A stretch of DNA of 64,000 bases from Parapontixanthobacter aurantiacus (GCF_009827635.1 NZ_WTYW01000001.1:762001-826000), one strand, 5' to 3'; positions 17,573 through 27,807 are shown, counted from the stretch's first letter. The notes: generated by a model not told the origin, from the letters alone. A program made the numbers and translations.

Positions 17573-19558
17573 ATGAGTTCGCACGAAGTGAGTTTCGCGG
17601 ATATGGCGGGCGCCATCCGCGCATTGGCGATGGACGCGGTCGAGGCGGCGAATTCGGGCCATCCAGGGATGCCGATGGGCATGGCGGACGTCGCCACCGT
17701 CCTCTTCTCTGACTTCCTGAAATTCGATCCCAGCGCACCCGACTGGTCCGATCGCGACCGCTTCGTCCTGTCGGCGGGCCACGGTTCGATGCTGATCTAT
17801 GCCCTCCTGAATCTAACCGGCTATGCCCGGCCGACGATCGAGGACATTCGCAATTTCCGCCAGTGGAAGGGGCCGTGCGCCGGGCATCCGGAAAACTTCC
17901 TCCTCGACGGCGTAGAGGCGACCACCGGCCCGCTGGGGCAGGGGCTCGCGATGGCGGTCGGCATGGCCATGGCGGAGCGACACCTCAATTCCGCGTTCGG
18001 CGACGAGCTCGTCGATCACCGGACCTGGGTCGTGGCGGGCGACGGCTGCCTGATGGAAGGCATCAACCACGAAGCGATCGGGCTGGCAGGTCATCTGAAG
18101 CTCGGCCATCTCAATGTCCTGTGGGACGACAACAACATCACCATCGACGGCTCGACGGAATTGTCGACCAGCGAGAACATCGCCGCGCGTTACGAAGCGA
18201 CGGGCTGGCACGTAACGAGCTGCGACGGGCATGACCCCGAAGACATCCGCCGCGCATTGCAGGAAGCGCAGGAAAGCGAACTCCCTTCGCTCGTCGCCTG
18301 TCGCACGGTCATCGGTAAGGGTGCGCCCACGAAGCAGGGCACGGCGGCCGCGCATGGCGCTCCGCTCGGCGAGGACGAGATTAAAGGCGCGCGCGAAGCG
18401 ATTGGCTGGCAGTACGAACCCTTCGTCATTCCCGATCCCATCCGCGACGCGTGGAAGGCGACCGCCAGCCGGGGCCGCGACGCGCATCGCGACTGGCTCA
18501 ACCGGCTGAAGGAAGCGGACCAGCGCGAGGAGTTCGAGCGCCGCATGGATGGCGACCTGCCCGACCTCGGGCCGATCGACGATTACATTGCCGATCTGGT
18601 GTCGAAAGAACAGAAGGTCGCGACCCGCAAGGCGAGCGAGATGGCACTTGGAGTCATCAATGATGCCATCCCAGAGACCATCGGCGGTTCAGCCGACCTG
18701 ACAGGCTCCAACAATACCAAGGCGGGCGGCATCGGGGCGTTCTCCGCCGACGATTATTCCGGGCGCTACGTCTATTTCGGCATTCGCGAGTTCGGCATGG
18801 CGGCAGCGATGAACGGCATGGCGCTGCATGGCGGCGTGATCCCCTATGGCGGCACGTTCCTCATCTTCAGCGACTATGCACGCAACGCCATTCGACTGTC
18901 GGCCTTGCAGCAGGTTCGCGCGATCTACGTCATGACGCATGATTCCATCGGGCTGGGCGAGGACGGCCCGACGCACCAGCCGATCGAGCAGATCATGTCG
19001 CTGCGCCTCATCCCCAATCTCAAGGTCTATCGCCCGGCCGACATCGTCGAAACGGCGGAGTGCTGGAAGCTGGCGCTGATGGATCGCGACACGCCGTCCG
19101 TCCTGTGCCTGTCGCGCCAGGGGTTGCCGCAGGTTCGCCGCGAGGGCGGGATGCTGTCCGCCAAGGGTGCCTATCGCCTGAAGTCTGCCGAGGCGGAGCG
19201 CAAGGTCATCCTGATCGCCACCGGCAGTGAGGTCCAGGTGGCACTTGCCACCGCGCAGCAGCTGGAAAGCAAGGGCGTCGGCGCCGACGTCATCTCGATG
19301 CCGTGCATGGAAACCTTTGCCGAGCAGGACGAGGCCTATCGCGAGGACCTGCTGCCCAATGTCAATCCGGACACGATCCTTCGCGTCTCGATCGAGGCGG
19401 GCGCGACGCTGGGCTGGGAACGCTATACCATGGCGAATGGTCTCAATATCGGGCTCGACAGGTTTGGCGCTTCCGCACCCGGCAATGTCCTGTTCGAGCA
19501 ATTCGGTTTCACTGCGGACGCCATCGTCCCGCAGATCATGGACAAGTTGAAAAGATAA
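17573..19558 (+). CDS. tkt: transketolase
   Basis: A 661-residue TDP enzyme that moves two-carbon units between sugar phosphates in the pentose phosphate pathway. Motifs: [11 protein letters not shown], the TDP/Mg block [20 protein letters not shown]...[10 protein letters not shown], the pyrimidine-domain [19 protein letters not shown] and [15 protein letters not shown]. Normal family length. The ATG at 17573 has GGAGG 8-12 bases upstream. It heads tkt-gap-pgk, with gap starting 16 bases after its stop. Confidence 0.96.
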   Translation: MSSHEVSFADMAGAIRALAMDAVEAANSGHPGMPMGMADVATVLFSDFLKFDPSAPDWSDRDRFVLSAGHGSMLIYALLNLTGYARPTIEDIRNFRQWKGPCAGHPENFLLDGVEATTGPLGQGLAMAVGMAMAERHLNSAFGDELVDHRTWVVAGDGCLMEGINHEAIGLAGHLKLGHLNVLWDDNNITIDGSTELSTSENIAARYEATGWHVTSCDGHDPEDIRRALQEAQESELPSLVACRTVIGKGAPTKQGTAAAHGAPLGEDEIKGAREAIGWQYEPFVIPDPIRDAWKATASRGRDAHRDWLNRLKEADQREEFERRMDGDLPDLGPIDDYIADLVSKEQKVATRKASEMALGVINDAIPETIGGSADLTGSNNTKAGGIGAFSADDYSGRYVYFGIREFGMAAAMNGMALHGGVIPYGGTFLIFSDYARNAIRLSALQQVRAIYVMTHDSIGLGEDGPTHQPIEQIMSLRLIPNLKVYRPADIVETAECWKLALMDRDTPSVLCLSRQGLPQVRREGGMLSAKGAYRLKSAEAERKVILIATGSEVQVALATAQQLESKGVGADVISMPCMETFAEQDEAYREDLLPNVNPDTILRVSIEAGATLGWERYTMANGLNIGLDRFGASAPGNVLFEQFGFTADAIVPQIMDKLKR

Positions 19559-19574
19559 GCAGGAGATACACTCA

Positions 19575-20585
19575 ATGGCGACCAAAGTAGCAATCAACGG
19601 TTTCGGACGGATCGGGCGGCTCGTCGCACGCGCTTTGCTGGAGCGCGACGATCACGACCTCGAACTGGTCGCGATCAACGACCTTGCCGATGCGAAGGCC
19701 AATGCGCTGCTGTTCGCCCATGATTCGACGCATGGCCGCTTTCCCGGCGAAGTCACGTCCGACGGCGACAGCATCACCGTCAATGGCAAGAAAATCGCCG
19801 TAACGTCGGAGCGCAATCCCGGCGACCTGCCGCACAAGGACATGGGCGTCGACATCGTCATGGAATGCACCGGCTTCTTCCAGTCGGACGAGGCCGCACG
19901 GCCTCACATTACGGCAGGTGCGAAGCGCGTCGTCATCTCCGCCCCGGCCAAGGGCGTTTCCAAGACCATCGTCTACGGCGTCAATCACGACACGCTGACG
20001 GCCGATGACGACATCATTTCCAATGCGAGCTGCACGACCAACTGCCTCGCCCCGATCGCCAAGGTATTGAACGATACCGTCGGCATCGAGCGCGGGTTCA
20101 TGACGACGATCCACAGCTACACCAACGACCAGCGGATGCTCGACCAGATGCATTCCGATATGCGCAGGGCGCGGGCCGGGGCGCAGAACATGATTCCGAC
20201 GACGACCGGTGCGGCGCGGGCCGTCGGCCTCGTCCTGCCGGAACTGAACGGCAAGCTCGACGGCTCGAGCGTGCGCGTGCCGACGCCCAATGTCAGCCTC
20301 GTCGATCTCGTATTCGTACCGGGTCGCGACACCACGGCAGAGGAGCTGAACGAGGCGCTCAAGGCGGCTGCGGAAGGCAAGATGAAGGGCGTGCTTGACT
20401 TTACCGACCAGCCGCTCGTCTCCAGCGACTTCAACCACTATCCGGCCAGCTCGACCGTCGACAGCCTGGAAACCAGCGTCATGGAAGGAAAGCTCGCCCG
20501 CGTCGTATCGTGGTACGACAATGAATGGGGCTTCTCCAACCGCATGATCGACACGAGCGGCGTCGTCGCCGGTCTGATCGGCTAG
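19575..20585 (+). CDS. gap: type I glyceraldehyde-3-phosphate dehydrogenase
   Basis: A 336-residue GAPDH. NAD-binding GFGRIGR at the N-terminus, catalytic Cys153 in [12 protein letters not shown], then [12 protein letters not shown] (with the paired catalytic His) and [13 protein letters not shown] at the C-terminus. AGGAG lies upstream of the ATG. Second gene of tkt-gap-pgk; a strong 13-bp hairpin separates it from pgk. Confidence 0.97.
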   Translation: MATKVAINGFGRIGRLVARALLERDDHDLELVAINDLADAKANALLFAHDSTHGRFPGEVTSDGDSITVNGKKIAVTSERNPGDLPHKDMGVDIVMECTGFFQSDEAARPHITAGAKRVVISAPAKGVSKTIVYGVNHDTLTADDDIISNASCTTNCLAPIAKVLNDTVGIERGFMTTIHSYTNDQRMLDQMHSDMRRARAGAQNMIPTTTGAARAVGLVLPELNGKLDGSSVRVPTPNVSLVDLVFVPGRDTTAEELNEALKAAAEGKMKGVLDFTDQPLVSSDFNHYPASSTVDSLETSVMEGKLARVVSWYDNEWGFSNRMIDTSGVVAGLIG

Positions 20586-20596
20586 GTCGTTTTGCT

Positions 20597-20627
20597 GCGG
20601 CCTGCCCGGAACGACCGGGCGGGCCGC
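20597..20627 (+). repeat. strong GC hairpin between gap and pgk
   Basis: A 13-bp stem (20597-20609 with 20615-20627, one T-G wobble) with a 5-base AACGA loop. No T-tract follows, so it is not a standard intrinsic terminator. It probably stabilises the gap 3' end or sets differential expression of gap and pgk. Confidence 0.7.
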
Positions 20628-20669
20628 GCCACCTTCCTCGATCAAAGCGGGGCGGGCAAAGGAGCATAT

Positions 20670-21872
20670 ATGGCGAATTTCAAGACGCTGGACGATTTGC
20701 CCGACGATCTCACCGGTAAGGTCGCACTGGTCCGGGTCGATCTCAACCTACCCATGCAGGACGGTTCGGCAACCGATGTGACGCGGGTCGAGGCGGTGAA
20801 GCCGACGATCCTCGAACTGGCGGACAGGGGCGCGAAAGTCCTGCTGCTTGCACATTTCGGTCGGCCCAAGGGCCAGCGACACTCGACCATGAGCACCAGC
20901 TTCGTGCAGGGCGATGTCGAGAAGGTCCTGGATCGGGAGATCATGTTCATTCCCGAAGTCATGGGGCCGGTGGTCGCGCAGTCGCTCGACATTCTGGACC
21001 GCGGCGACATCGGCTTGCTCGACAATGTGCGCTTCTGGCCGGGCGAAGAAGCGAACGATGCGGAATTCGCCGCCGGGATTGCCGCTCATGGCGACTTTTA
21101 CGTCAACGATGCCTTTTCCGCGTCGCACCGCGCCCATGCCTCGACCGTCGGGCTGGCGCGGATCCTGCCGGCCTATTCCGGGCGGGCGATGGAAGCGGAA
21201 CTGAAGGCGCTCGACGCGGCGCTCGGCTCGCCCGAACAGCCGGTGGCCGCGGTCGTCGGCGGGGCCAAGGTCTCGACGAAGCTCGACGTGCTCGAACACC
21301 TGGTGATCAAGGTTCAGCACCTCATCATCGGCGGGGGCATGGCGAACACCTTTCTCGCGGCGCAGGGCGTCGATGTCGGAAAGTCGCTGTGCGAACACGA
21401 TCTGACGGACACCGCTTCGTCCATCCTCGACGCCGCAGACCGGGCAGGCTGCACCGTGCATTTGCCCTATGACGTCGTCGTGGCGCAGGAATTTGCGGCG
21501 AACCCGCCATCCCTGCGCACCTGCAACGTGCATGAGGTCGGGAAGGGGGAAATGATCCTCGACATCGGCCCGCAAGCCGTCGAAGCGCTGGCCGACGTCC
21601 TCAAGACCTGCCGGACGCTCGTGTGGAACGGCCCACTCGGCGCGTTCGAAACCGAGCCCTTCGATGCGGCGACGGTCTCGCTCGCCCGCACGGCCGCCGC
21701 GCTGACGAAGGAAGGCTCGCTCGTTTCGGTCGCCGGCGGAGGCGATACGGTCGCAGCGCTCGCCGCTGCCGGAGTGGCCGGAGACTTCACCTACATTTCG
21801 ACGGCGGGCGGTGCCTTCCTCGAATGGATGGAAGGCAAGGAATTGCCGGGCGTCGCGGCGTTGCAGAATTGA
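20670..21872 (+). CDS. pgk: phosphoglycerate kinase
   Basis: A 400-residue PGK catalysing ATP formation from 1,3-bisphosphoglycerate. Start ATG at 20670, with AGGAG close upstream. Motifs: [13 protein letters not shown] (usually VRVDFNVP), AHFGRPKG, the hinge region [22 protein letters not shown], and the C-terminal nucleotide-binding [12 protein letters not shown]...[14 protein letters not shown]. Complete. Third gene of the tkt-gap-pgk run; 310 bases follow before fba. Confidence 0.96.
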   Translation: MANFKTLDDLPDDLTGKVALVRVDLNLPMQDGSATDVTRVEAVKPTILELADRGAKVLLLAHFGRPKGQRHSTMSTSFVQGDVEKVLDREIMFIPEVMGPVVAQSLDILDRGDIGLLDNVRFWPGEEANDAEFAAGIAAHGDFYVNDAFSASHRAHASTVGLARILPAYSGRAMEAELKALDAALGSPEQPVAAVVGGAKVSTKLDVLEHLVIKVQHLIIGGGMANTFLAAQGVDVGKSLCEHDLTDTASSILDAADRAGCTVHLPYDVVVAQEFAANPPSLRTCNVHEVGKGEMILDIGPQAVEALADVLKTCRTLVWNGPLGAFETEPFDAATVSLARTAAALTKEGSLVSVAGGGDTVAALAAAGVAGDFTYISTAGGAFLEWMEGKELPGVAALQN

Positions 21873-22182
21873 TGCGTAGCCAAGCCTGTCTCGACCACGT
21901 TTGCACGGCGTCAGGTGCTGCTAGACCCCTTCTCGACATCATTGTGATCTCTGCGGAACCGAGCGGCGGGTCGCGCCTTTCATAAGGGGAAAAGGCAAGG
22001 ATATTGAAGCACTTGGGCCAAGCGCGTCGAAGCGACAACGACACCCAAGTGTGACTTTTGCAAATTGTCCGCTGCTTGTCCCGGTAACGGACATCGGACC
22101 GGGCGAAGCTTGATGGATGAGCGGCGCAGGACTACCCGCCCGGCCAGGATGAAACGGTTTTGAACAGTTACGCGAGGAACGC
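21873..22182 (+). other. 310-bp intergenic region between pgk and fba, with a hairpin
   Basis: I see no convincing gene here. Within it CACTTGGG (22010-22017) and CCCAAGTG (22044-22051) form an 8-bp stem around a 26-base loop that can fold further, followed by TGACTTTTGC. It could be a terminator for the tkt-gap-pgk unit or part of an fba leader. Confidence 0.45.
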
Positions 22183-23079
22183 ATGAATACGCAGGAAATG
22201 ACTGAAAAGATGGCAAAAGGCGAGGGCTTCATTGCCGCTCTCGACCAGTCCGGCGGATCGACGCCCAAGGCGCTCGCGGCCTATGGCGTCAGCGAGGACG
22301 AATGGTCGGGCGAGGATGAGATGTTCGCCCGCATTCACCAGATGCGCTGCCGGATTGTGACTTCACCCAGTTTCGGAAATGGCAAAGTTATCGGCGCGAT
22401 TTTGTTCGAGAAAACCATGGAGGGCTGCACCGATGACGGCTCGCCGATTCCCGAATTGCTGTCGCGCCGGGGCATCGTGCCGTTCCTCAAAGTCGACAAG
22501 GGAATGCACGATCAGGAGAACGGCGTGCAGCTCATGAAGCCGATCCCCCAGCTTGAAGAAATGTGCCAAAAAGCAAAGGGTTATGGCGTTTTCGGGACGA
22601 AGATGCGCTCCGTCATCCACGAAGCGAACGACGAAGGCATCAAGGCGAATGTCGCGCAGCAGATGGATTACGGCCTCCGAATCCTGGACAATGGTCTCGT
22701 TCCCATTCTCGAACCCGAAGTCTCGCTGAAAAGCAACAGCCGGGCTCAAGCCGAAGCGCTTCTACTGACGCACATGCTCGACGAATTGAACCGCGTGCCG
22801 GACGGCAAGCATGTCATGCTGAAGCTGACGATCCCGAGCGAAGCCAATCTTTACAAGCCTTTGGTCGATCATCCTAAAGTACTCCGCGTGGTGGCGCTGT
22901 CGGGTGGCTACAGCCGTGACGAAGCGTGCCGGGAGCTGAGCAAGAACGAAGGCGTCATCGCCAGCTTCAGCCGGGCTCTGCTTGAAGTGCTCGAGGCTCA
23001 CATGGACGATGAGCAGTTCGATCAGGCATTGGGCAATGCAATCGACGAGATTCAGTGCGCCTCGATGGAGCCCGCCTGA
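22183..23079 (+). CDS. fba: class I fructose-bisphosphate aldolase
   Basis: A 298-residue Schiff-base aldolase that interconverts fructose-1,6-bisphosphate with the two triose phosphates. It shows the bacterial class I pattern: GFIAALDQSGGSTPKAL, FEKTMEG, VPFLKVDKGM, FGTKMRSVI and MLKLTIPSE (candidate Schiff-base lysine region), ending with ALSGGYSRDEAC and FSRALLE. It lacks the His-rich metal sites of class II enzymes. It continues the glycolytic cluster after a 310-bp gap and its end overlaps the thiE frame. Confidence 0.93.
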   Translation: MNTQEMTEKMAKGEGFIAALDQSGGSTPKALAAYGVSEDEWSGEDEMFARIHQMRCRIVTSPSFGNGKVIGAILFEKTMEGCTDDGSPIPELLSRRGIVPFLKVDKGMHDQENGVQLMKPIPQLEEMCQKAKGYGVFGTKMRSVIHEANDEGIKANVAQQMDYGLRILDNGLVPILEPEVSLKSNSRAQAEALLLTHMLDELNRVPDGKHVMLKLTIPSEANLYKPLVDHPKVLRVVALSGGYSRDEACRELSKNEGVIASFSRALLEVLEAHMDDEQFDQALGNAIDEIQCASMEPA

Positions 23080-23708
23080 CCTTGCCGAGGGAGCTTCCCT
23101 GCCAGTTATACTTGATATCGCCGCTGGAAACCGGCGGCGATTTTCCCGCCCGGCTCGAACGTGCGCTCGATGCCGGGCCGGTGGCTGCGTTCCAGTTTCG
23201 CGTCAAGGGCATCGATCAGCACGAGGCCGCTCGACTGGCCGAACCGCTGCAAGAGATTTGCGCCGCTCGCGACGTTGCCTTCATCGTCAATGACAGCATT
23301 GCGCTCGCCAAACGGCTGTCCGCCGACGGTGTGCATCTGGGGCAAGGGGACGGCACCGTGGCCGACGCGCGAGAGGCGCTGGGAAAGCAGGCGCAGATCG
23401 GCGTCACCTGCAAGGATAGCAGGCACCTTGCCATGGAGGCTGGCGAGGCCGGCGCCGATTATGTCGCTTTCGGCTCCTTCTTCGCGAGCGACACGAAGAA
23501 AAGTGACGCGCGACCGGAACCCCAGATTCTCGCGTGGTGGCAATCGCTGTTTGAATTGCCCTGCGTCGCAATCGGCGGGATAACACCAGAGAATTGCAAG
23601 CCGCTCGTTGAGGCAGGTGCCGATTTCCTGGCGGTAAGCGGAGGCGTCTGGAACACGGACGAAAAACGCGCTGTTGCTGCTTTTGCGGATATTTTCGCTT
23701 CTTCCTAG
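23055..23708 (+). CDS. thiE: thiamine phosphate synthase
   Basis: A TIM-barrel ThiE that joins HMP-PP and HET-P to make thiamine phosphate. Motifs: QFRVKGID (usually QLRxK), FIVNDSIALAKRLSADGVHLGQGD, IGVTCKD (usually GVSxH), DYVAFGSFFASDTK and VAIGGITPEN. Start uncertain: the GTG at 23055 overlaps fba by 25 bases; a TTG at 23082, 3 bases after the fba stop with GGAG upstream, would give 208 residues and is at least as plausible. No TPP riboswitch precedes it, consistent with expression from the fba message. Supplying TDP fits a region rich in TDP enzymes (tkt, Bkd E1), but that may be chance. Confidence 0.85.
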   Translation: MRLDGARLTLPRELPCQLYLISPLETGGDFPARLERALDAGPVAAFQFRVKGIDQHEAARLAEPLQEICAARDVAFIVNDSIALAKRLSADGVHLGQGDGTVADAREALGKQAQIGVTCKDSRHLAMEAGEAGADYVAFGSFFASDTKKSDARPEPQILAWWQSLFELPCVAIGGITPENCKPLVEAGADFLAVSGGVWNTDEKRAVAAFADIFASS

Positions 23709-23747
23709 GTTTACGCTCCAAAGGCCTGTCAGCTTTTGGAGAATTCG

Positions 23748-24965
23748 ATGCGTACCCTCTTTGCTGCAATATCCGTTCTCGCGCTCGCGGCGTGCGACCT
23801 GAACGGTACCGACCGTTACAAGGAAGAAGAGCAGGATACCGCGCCAACCGAACAGGCCGAGGCGGATAATCTCGCGGATTCGATGGCGTCGAACGATACG
23901 CGCAATGGACAGTCTGCAACCGAAGTTACCATACCCGACAGCGAGGAACGCCCGATGATGCAGGCGCAGGTCGTCCTCGATCGAAGAGGTTTCGGGCCCG
24001 GCGTAATCGACGGCAAGATGGGTCAGTCGACCGAAAACGCCTTGCGCGGCTTTCAGGAGGCGAATGACCTGACCGTGACGGGGGAGTTGGACGAGCCTAC
24101 GAAACAGGCGCTTGCCCGATGGGATAACATTCCTGCCACACGTGTCGTCACCATACCGGCAAACTGGGGCCGCATCTCCTACACCGACATTCCCGATGAG
24201 CCTGCAGAGCAGGCGAAGCTCGACCGACTGGGCTACGAGAGCCTGGACGAGAAACTGGCCGAACGGTTTCACACGACGGTCGATGTTCTGAAGCGCCTCA
24301 ACCCGAACGGTCGCCCGGCAGGGATGACTGTCGCCAATCAGGGTGAAAATGGTGCCCAATCAGAGACCGACGGAAGCGCGTCTTCGCGGACGAGTTCGCA
24401 AGGCAATGGAAGCAAGACCGATAGCTACTTTACGGCCGGTCAGCAGATCAGGGTACCCAATATTGGCGCAGATCGCATCGCGCCGGGTGCGGTATCGGAC
24501 AAGGGGTGGCAACAGACGCTTGCCGCACTCGGCGTCGGCACCGAGCAACCCGACGTCGCGCGGATCGTGGTCAGCGAAAGCGCGGGGACTTTGCGAGCCT
24601 TCGATGCGCAGGACAATCTTGTCGCCCTGTTCACCGTTACGACTGGAAGCACCAATGATCCGCTTCCGATAGGCGAGTGGAAGATTAACGGGGTCGGTCA
24701 TAATCCCGAGTTCTCCTACGATCCCGACCTCTTCTGGGATGTCCCGGATAGCGAGGAAGATCAGCAGCTGCCGCCGGGGCCCAATGGACCGGTCGGTGTG
24801 GTCTGGATCGACTTGACGAAGGAGCATTACGGCATCCATGGTACGCCGGAGCCGCAGACCATCGGTCGTACGCAAAGCCACGGTTGCGTGCGCCTGACGA
24901 ACTGGGATGCGGCAAGACTAGCGGAAATGGTGTCGAACGATACGCAGGTGATTTTCGAAAGCTGA
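23748..24965 (+). CDS. L,D-transpeptidase lipoprotein with peptidoglycan-binding domain
   Basis: A 405-residue periplasmic lipoprotein. Lipobox ends at Cys16 (LALAAC). An acidic linker leads to a PG_binding_1 domain (about 65-125, with GFGPGVIDGKMGQSTENALRGFQ), a middle region with a Ser/Gly/Asn-rich stretch, and a C-terminal YkuD catalytic domain with GIHGTPEP and the active-site motif SHGCVRL (Cys380). YkuD enzymes make 3-3 peptidoglycan crosslinks or attach proteins to peptidoglycan. GGAG precedes the ATG by 6 bases. The M23 peptidase gene starts 1 base after its stop, so the two are an operon. Confidence 0.92.
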   Translation: MRTLFAAISVLALAACDLNGTDRYKEEEQDTAPTEQAEADNLADSMASNDTRNGQSATEVTIPDSEERPMMQAQVVLDRRGFGPGVIDGKMGQSTENALRGFQEANDLTVTGELDEPTKQALARWDNIPATRVVTIPANWGRISYTDIPDEPAEQAKLDRLGYESLDEKLAERFHTTVDVLKRLNPNGRPAGMTVANQGENGAQSETDGSASSRTSSQGNGSKTDSYFTAGQQIRVPNIGADRIAPGAVSDKGWQQTLAALGVGTEQPDVARIVVSESAGTLRAFDAQDNLVALFTVTTGSTNDPLPIGEWKINGVGHNPEFSYDPDLFWDVPDSEEDQQLPPGPNGPVGVVWIDLTKEHYGIHGTPEPQTIGRTQSHGCVRLTNWDAARLAEMVSNDTQVIFES

Positions 24966-24966
24966 C

Positions 24967-25659
24967 ATGGCGTTACCGATTGTAGACCGGATGCTGACGA
25001 TCGTTGCCACGGCAACGCTCACTTCGGCTGTCTGGATCATTTTTGGCGGCACGCTCATGGAAAACGCTTCGGGCGAAAGCCAGCGCGATAAGACCCGCCC
25101 CGCAGAAGCGGTTGGACAATCGCCGCCAGCAGCGCAACTGACGGAGGCCGCGATTTTATCCGGGAGTGCGCCCAATCCGGTCCTCGACCGAGAAGCGCCG
25201 GTCGCACCTTCGGCGGACGAGACTCGTAACCTGCTCGTGCCGGTATTGAACATCAGGCGCAGCGATCTGGTCGACACCTACGAACACTCCCGCGGCGAAG
25301 GCGAACGTCTGCATGAAGCGATCGATATTATGGCCCCGAAGGGCACGAGCGTCGTCGCTGCCGGGCCGGGCACGATCGAGCGACTGTTCTTCTCCGATCG
25401 CGGCGGGAATACGATCTACGTTCGCTCGCTCGACGGTCGAACCATTCACTATTACGCCCATCTCGACGATTATGCGCGGGGACTTCGCGAAGGACAGCGA
25501 ATAACGCGAGGTCAGCGGCTCGGAACGGTCGGCAGCAGCGGCAATGCTGAGGCGGACGCACCTCATCTGCATTTCCAGATCTTGCGGACGACGCCAGAAA
25601 GCGAATGGTGGGAACCGGCGTCTCCGATCAATCCCTATCCCTTGCTGAGCGGGTCCTGA
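24967..25659 (+). CDS. M23-family peptidase (membrane-anchored)
   Basis: A 230-residue protein with an N-terminal signal anchor (about 8-30), a Pro/Ala-rich linker and a C-terminal LytM/M23 domain. The zinc ligands are visible as HEAIDIMAP (HxxxD), YYAHL and HLHFQI (HxH), so the enzyme should be a working endopeptidase and not a degenerate activator. M23 enzymes cut peptidoglycan crossbridges. Its pairing with an L,D-transpeptidase suggests combined cutting and re-crosslinking of the wall. Confidence 0.88.
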   Translation: MALPIVDRMLTIVATATLTSAVWIIFGGTLMENASGESQRDKTRPAEAVGQSPPAAQLTEAAILSGSAPNPVLDREAPVAPSADETRNLLVPVLNIRRSDLVDTYEHSRGEGERLHEAIDIMAPKGTSVVAAGPGTIERLFFSDRGGNTIYVRSLDGRTIHYYAHLDDYARGLREGQRITRGQRLGTVGSSGNAEADAPHLHFQILRTTPESEWWEPASPINPYPLLSGS

Positions 25660-25667
25660 AAGCCCTC

Positions 25668-26060
25668 TTACCGCGAGTTTACCCGACGGCTGCAGCGCAT
25701 TCTGCCAAGTTCGCCGTCATTGCCGATTTCGCGCAGGCGGTTCATCGTTTCCCTTAAAAACGTTCGTCCCTTCATGGGTCCTCGCGTGAAACGGACGTTG
25801 TCTCCGGCGAGTAAATAGGTCCCGCGACCTTCGGGTGTGCGATAGCTGGACCCGTTCACGATCCGGAAGTTTGCTTCGTCGCGCTCGATCCAGGCCTTGC
25901 CGCCCGCATATCCCGGGACGCCGCAGACGTAATCGCCGCGCGGGAGCGTTCCGAGGGAACCGCCGGGCGCAGCATGGAGCGGCGCGTATGCAAGACTGGC
26001 GCTCGCCACGACGGCTGCGGCAAGCGCCGGCGCGCTTCGAATGCTACTTGCTCGCGCCAT
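25668..26060 (-). CDS. small secreted protein of unknown function
   Basis: A 130-residue protein with a signal peptide (about 1-32, [11 protein letters not shown]). The mature part contains [22 protein letters not shown], an [19 protein letters not shown] block and a basic C-terminus with one Cys ([10 protein letters not shown]), giving two cysteines that could pair. I do not recognise the family. The ATG at 26060 has GGGAG 6 bases upstream; another ATG at 26066 overlaps that site. Convergent with the M23 peptidase gene and divergent from efp. Confidence 0.65.
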   Translation of the reverse strand: MARASSIRSAPALAAAVVASASLAYAPLHAAPGGSLGTLPRGDYVCGVPGYAGGKAWIERDEANFRIVNGSSYRTPEGRGTYLLAGDNVRFTRGPMKGRTFLRETMNRLREIGNDGELGRMRCSRRVNSR

Positions 26061-26162
26061 ACTCATCTCCCGGCCGCTTGCTCCTGTCTGACCGAGCGGC
26101 TAAGGCGCGCTCGTGCTCACCGCCGATATAACGTTCGGCAGCGTCTTTATGAAGGTTTTTCC

Positions 26163-26726
26163 ATGAAAATTAGCGGCGTGGACATTCGTCCCGGCAACAT
26201 CATCGAATACGAAAACGGCATCTGGAAGGTTGCCAAAATACAGCATACGCAGCCTGGCAAGGGCGGCGCCTACATGCAGGTCGAGATGAAGAACCTCGTT
26301 GACGGGCGCAAAACCAATGTGCGCTATCGCAGTGCCGATACGGTTGAGAAGGTGCGTCTCGACACGAAAGAGTTCCAATATCTTTACGCCGAGGGCGACA
26401 TGCTCGTCTTCATGGACCAGGAAACCTACGAGCAGATCGAACTCCCCTCCGATCTGTTGGGCGATGCCGCCGCATTCCTCGATGACGGAATGCAGGTCAC
26501 GCTCGAAATGCACGAGGAAAAACCGATCAGCGTCGCCTTGCCCGAACAGGTCGAGGCCACCATCGTCGAGGCCGACGCCGTCGTGAAAGGCCAGACCGCC
26601 TCGTCCAGTTACAAGCCCGCCGTTCTCGAGAACGGGGTGCGCGTTATGGTTCCGCCGCATATCGAAAGCGGCACGCGCATTGTCGTCGATGTTTATGAGC
26701 GCACCTATGTCGGGAAGGCAGGCTGA
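26163..26726 (+). CDS. efp: elongation factor P
   Basis: A 187-residue EF-P that rescues ribosomes stalled on polyproline. Domain I starts [14 protein letters not shown] and carries the modification loop [10 protein letters not shown] with Lys33 at the tip. The loop Pro-Gly-Lys is the type beta-lysylated by EpmA in other bacteria. OB domains II and III follow, with the family end [18 protein letters not shown]. suhB-like gene follows after 6 bases. Confidence 0.96.
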   Translation: MKISGVDIRPGNIIEYENGIWKVAKIQHTQPGKGGAYMQVEMKNLVDGRKTNVRYRSADTVEKVRLDTKEFQYLYAEGDMLVFMDQETYEQIELPSDLLGDAAAFLDDGMQVTLEMHEEKPISVALPEQVEATIVEADAVVKGQTASSSYKPAVLENGVRVMVPPHIESGTRIVVDVYERTYVGKAG

Positions 26727-26732
26727 TCCGTC

Positions 26733-27548
26733 ATGGCAATGCCAGGCCTCGTCAAAGTCATGGAGCGCGCCGCGCGCAAGGCGGGCCATCGCCTGCGTCG
26801 CGATTTCGGCGAAGTGGAACATCTTCAGGTAAGCCGTAAAGGTCCCGCTGATTTCGTTTCGAAAGCCGACCAGCGTTCGGAGCGGACCTTGTACGACGAA
26901 CTGCTTCACGCGCGCCCCGACTGGGGGTTCGTGCTGGAGGAAGCCGGGACGATCGAGGGCGATCCGTCCAGCCCCCGCTGGATCGTCGATCCGCTCGATG
27001 GTACGAGCAACTTTCTGCACGGCATTCCACATTTTGCGATATCGATTGCCGTTCAGGAGCCCCGCCCGGGCGGCGGAGGTTGGGGCGATCTCGTTGCGGG
27101 CGTCATATATAACCCGGTCACGGACGAGACCTTCTGGGCAGAAAAATCGCGCGGCGCATGGCTGCATGACGGGCGACTGCGCGTCTCTTCGCGCAAGCAA
27201 TTGTCCGAGGCGCTCATTTCGACTGGGATGCCCTTTTCGGGTCACGGCGATTTCAGCGAATGGAGCCGTATCTTCGGCGCCATCGGGCCGAATGTAGCTG
27301 GCATTCGCCGCTACGGCGCTGCGTCCCTCGACCTCGCATGGCTTGCGGCAGGCCGGTATGACGGGTTCTGGGAAAGCGGTCTCAATGACTGGGATACTGC
27401 GGCAGGGTGCCTGATCGTGAGAGAAGCTGGCGGCTTCGTATCCGATTTTCGGGGCCGATCGCAGCCGATCCATTCAGCGCAGATACTGGCAGCGAACGAT
27501 GTCCTGCACAGCCGCCTGCACAAATTGCTCGCGAACGCGCTGAAGTAG
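26733..27548 (+). CDS. suhB: inositol monophosphatase family protein
   Basis: A 271-residue Mg-dependent phosphatase of the IMPase/SuhB fold. The metal sites are visible: the EE pair in FVLEEAG, the motif WIVDPLDGTSNFLHG and the C-terminal LNDWDTAAGCLIVREAGG. In bacteria such proteins hydrolyse inositol-1-phosphate, and SuhB also acts with NusA in rRNA antitermination. The efp neighbour is consistent with a translation or housekeeping context. Starts 6 bases after efp, so likely co-transcribed. Confidence 0.88.
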   Translation: MAMPGLVKVMERAARKAGHRLRRDFGEVEHLQVSRKGPADFVSKADQRSERTLYDELLHARPDWGFVLEEAGTIEGDPSSPRWIVDPLDGTSNFLHGIPHFAISIAVQEPRPGGGGWGDLVAGVIYNPVTDETFWAEKSRGAWLHDGRLRVSSRKQLSEALISTGMPFSGHGDFSEWSRIFGAIGPNVAGIRRYGAASLDLAWLAAGRYDGFWESGLNDWDTAAGCLIVREAGGFVSDFRGRSQPIHSAQILAANDVLHSRLHKLLANALK

Positions 27549-27627
27549 TCTCTCTCCTCGCCTCTTGCGGCAAGATCGCACTTGCCTGAGGTTGCCGGGC
27601 AGGCTACCTCGCCCGCGTTCCATGGGA

Positions 27628-27712
27628 GCCCCTGTGGTGGAATTGGTAGACGCGCTCGACTCAAAATCGAGTTCCTAACGGAGTGCCCGTTCGAGTCGGG
27701 CCAGGGGCACCA
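27628..27712 (+). tRNA. tRNA-Leu (CAA anticodon), CCA encoded
   Basis: 85 bases, class II with a long variable arm. Acceptor GCCCCTG/CAGGGGC, D-arm ending TTGGTAGACGCG, anticodon loop CTCAAAA (anticodon CAA), variable arm TTCCTAACGGAGT, T-arm CGTTCGAGTCGGG, CCA at 27710-27712. Confidence 0.95.
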
Positions 27713-27807
27713 TCTCCCGTTCATTGCGCGCGATACCGCTCCAATCCTGCCTTGTTGGCAAGGAGATCGCCTGATAATGACAGGCTGAAATGGTATGGAA
27801 TTAAACG

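Noticed and set aside
22900-23055. TPP riboswitch for thiE
   Set aside because: The sequence upstream is fba coding sequence and no CUGAGA-type TPP element is seen.
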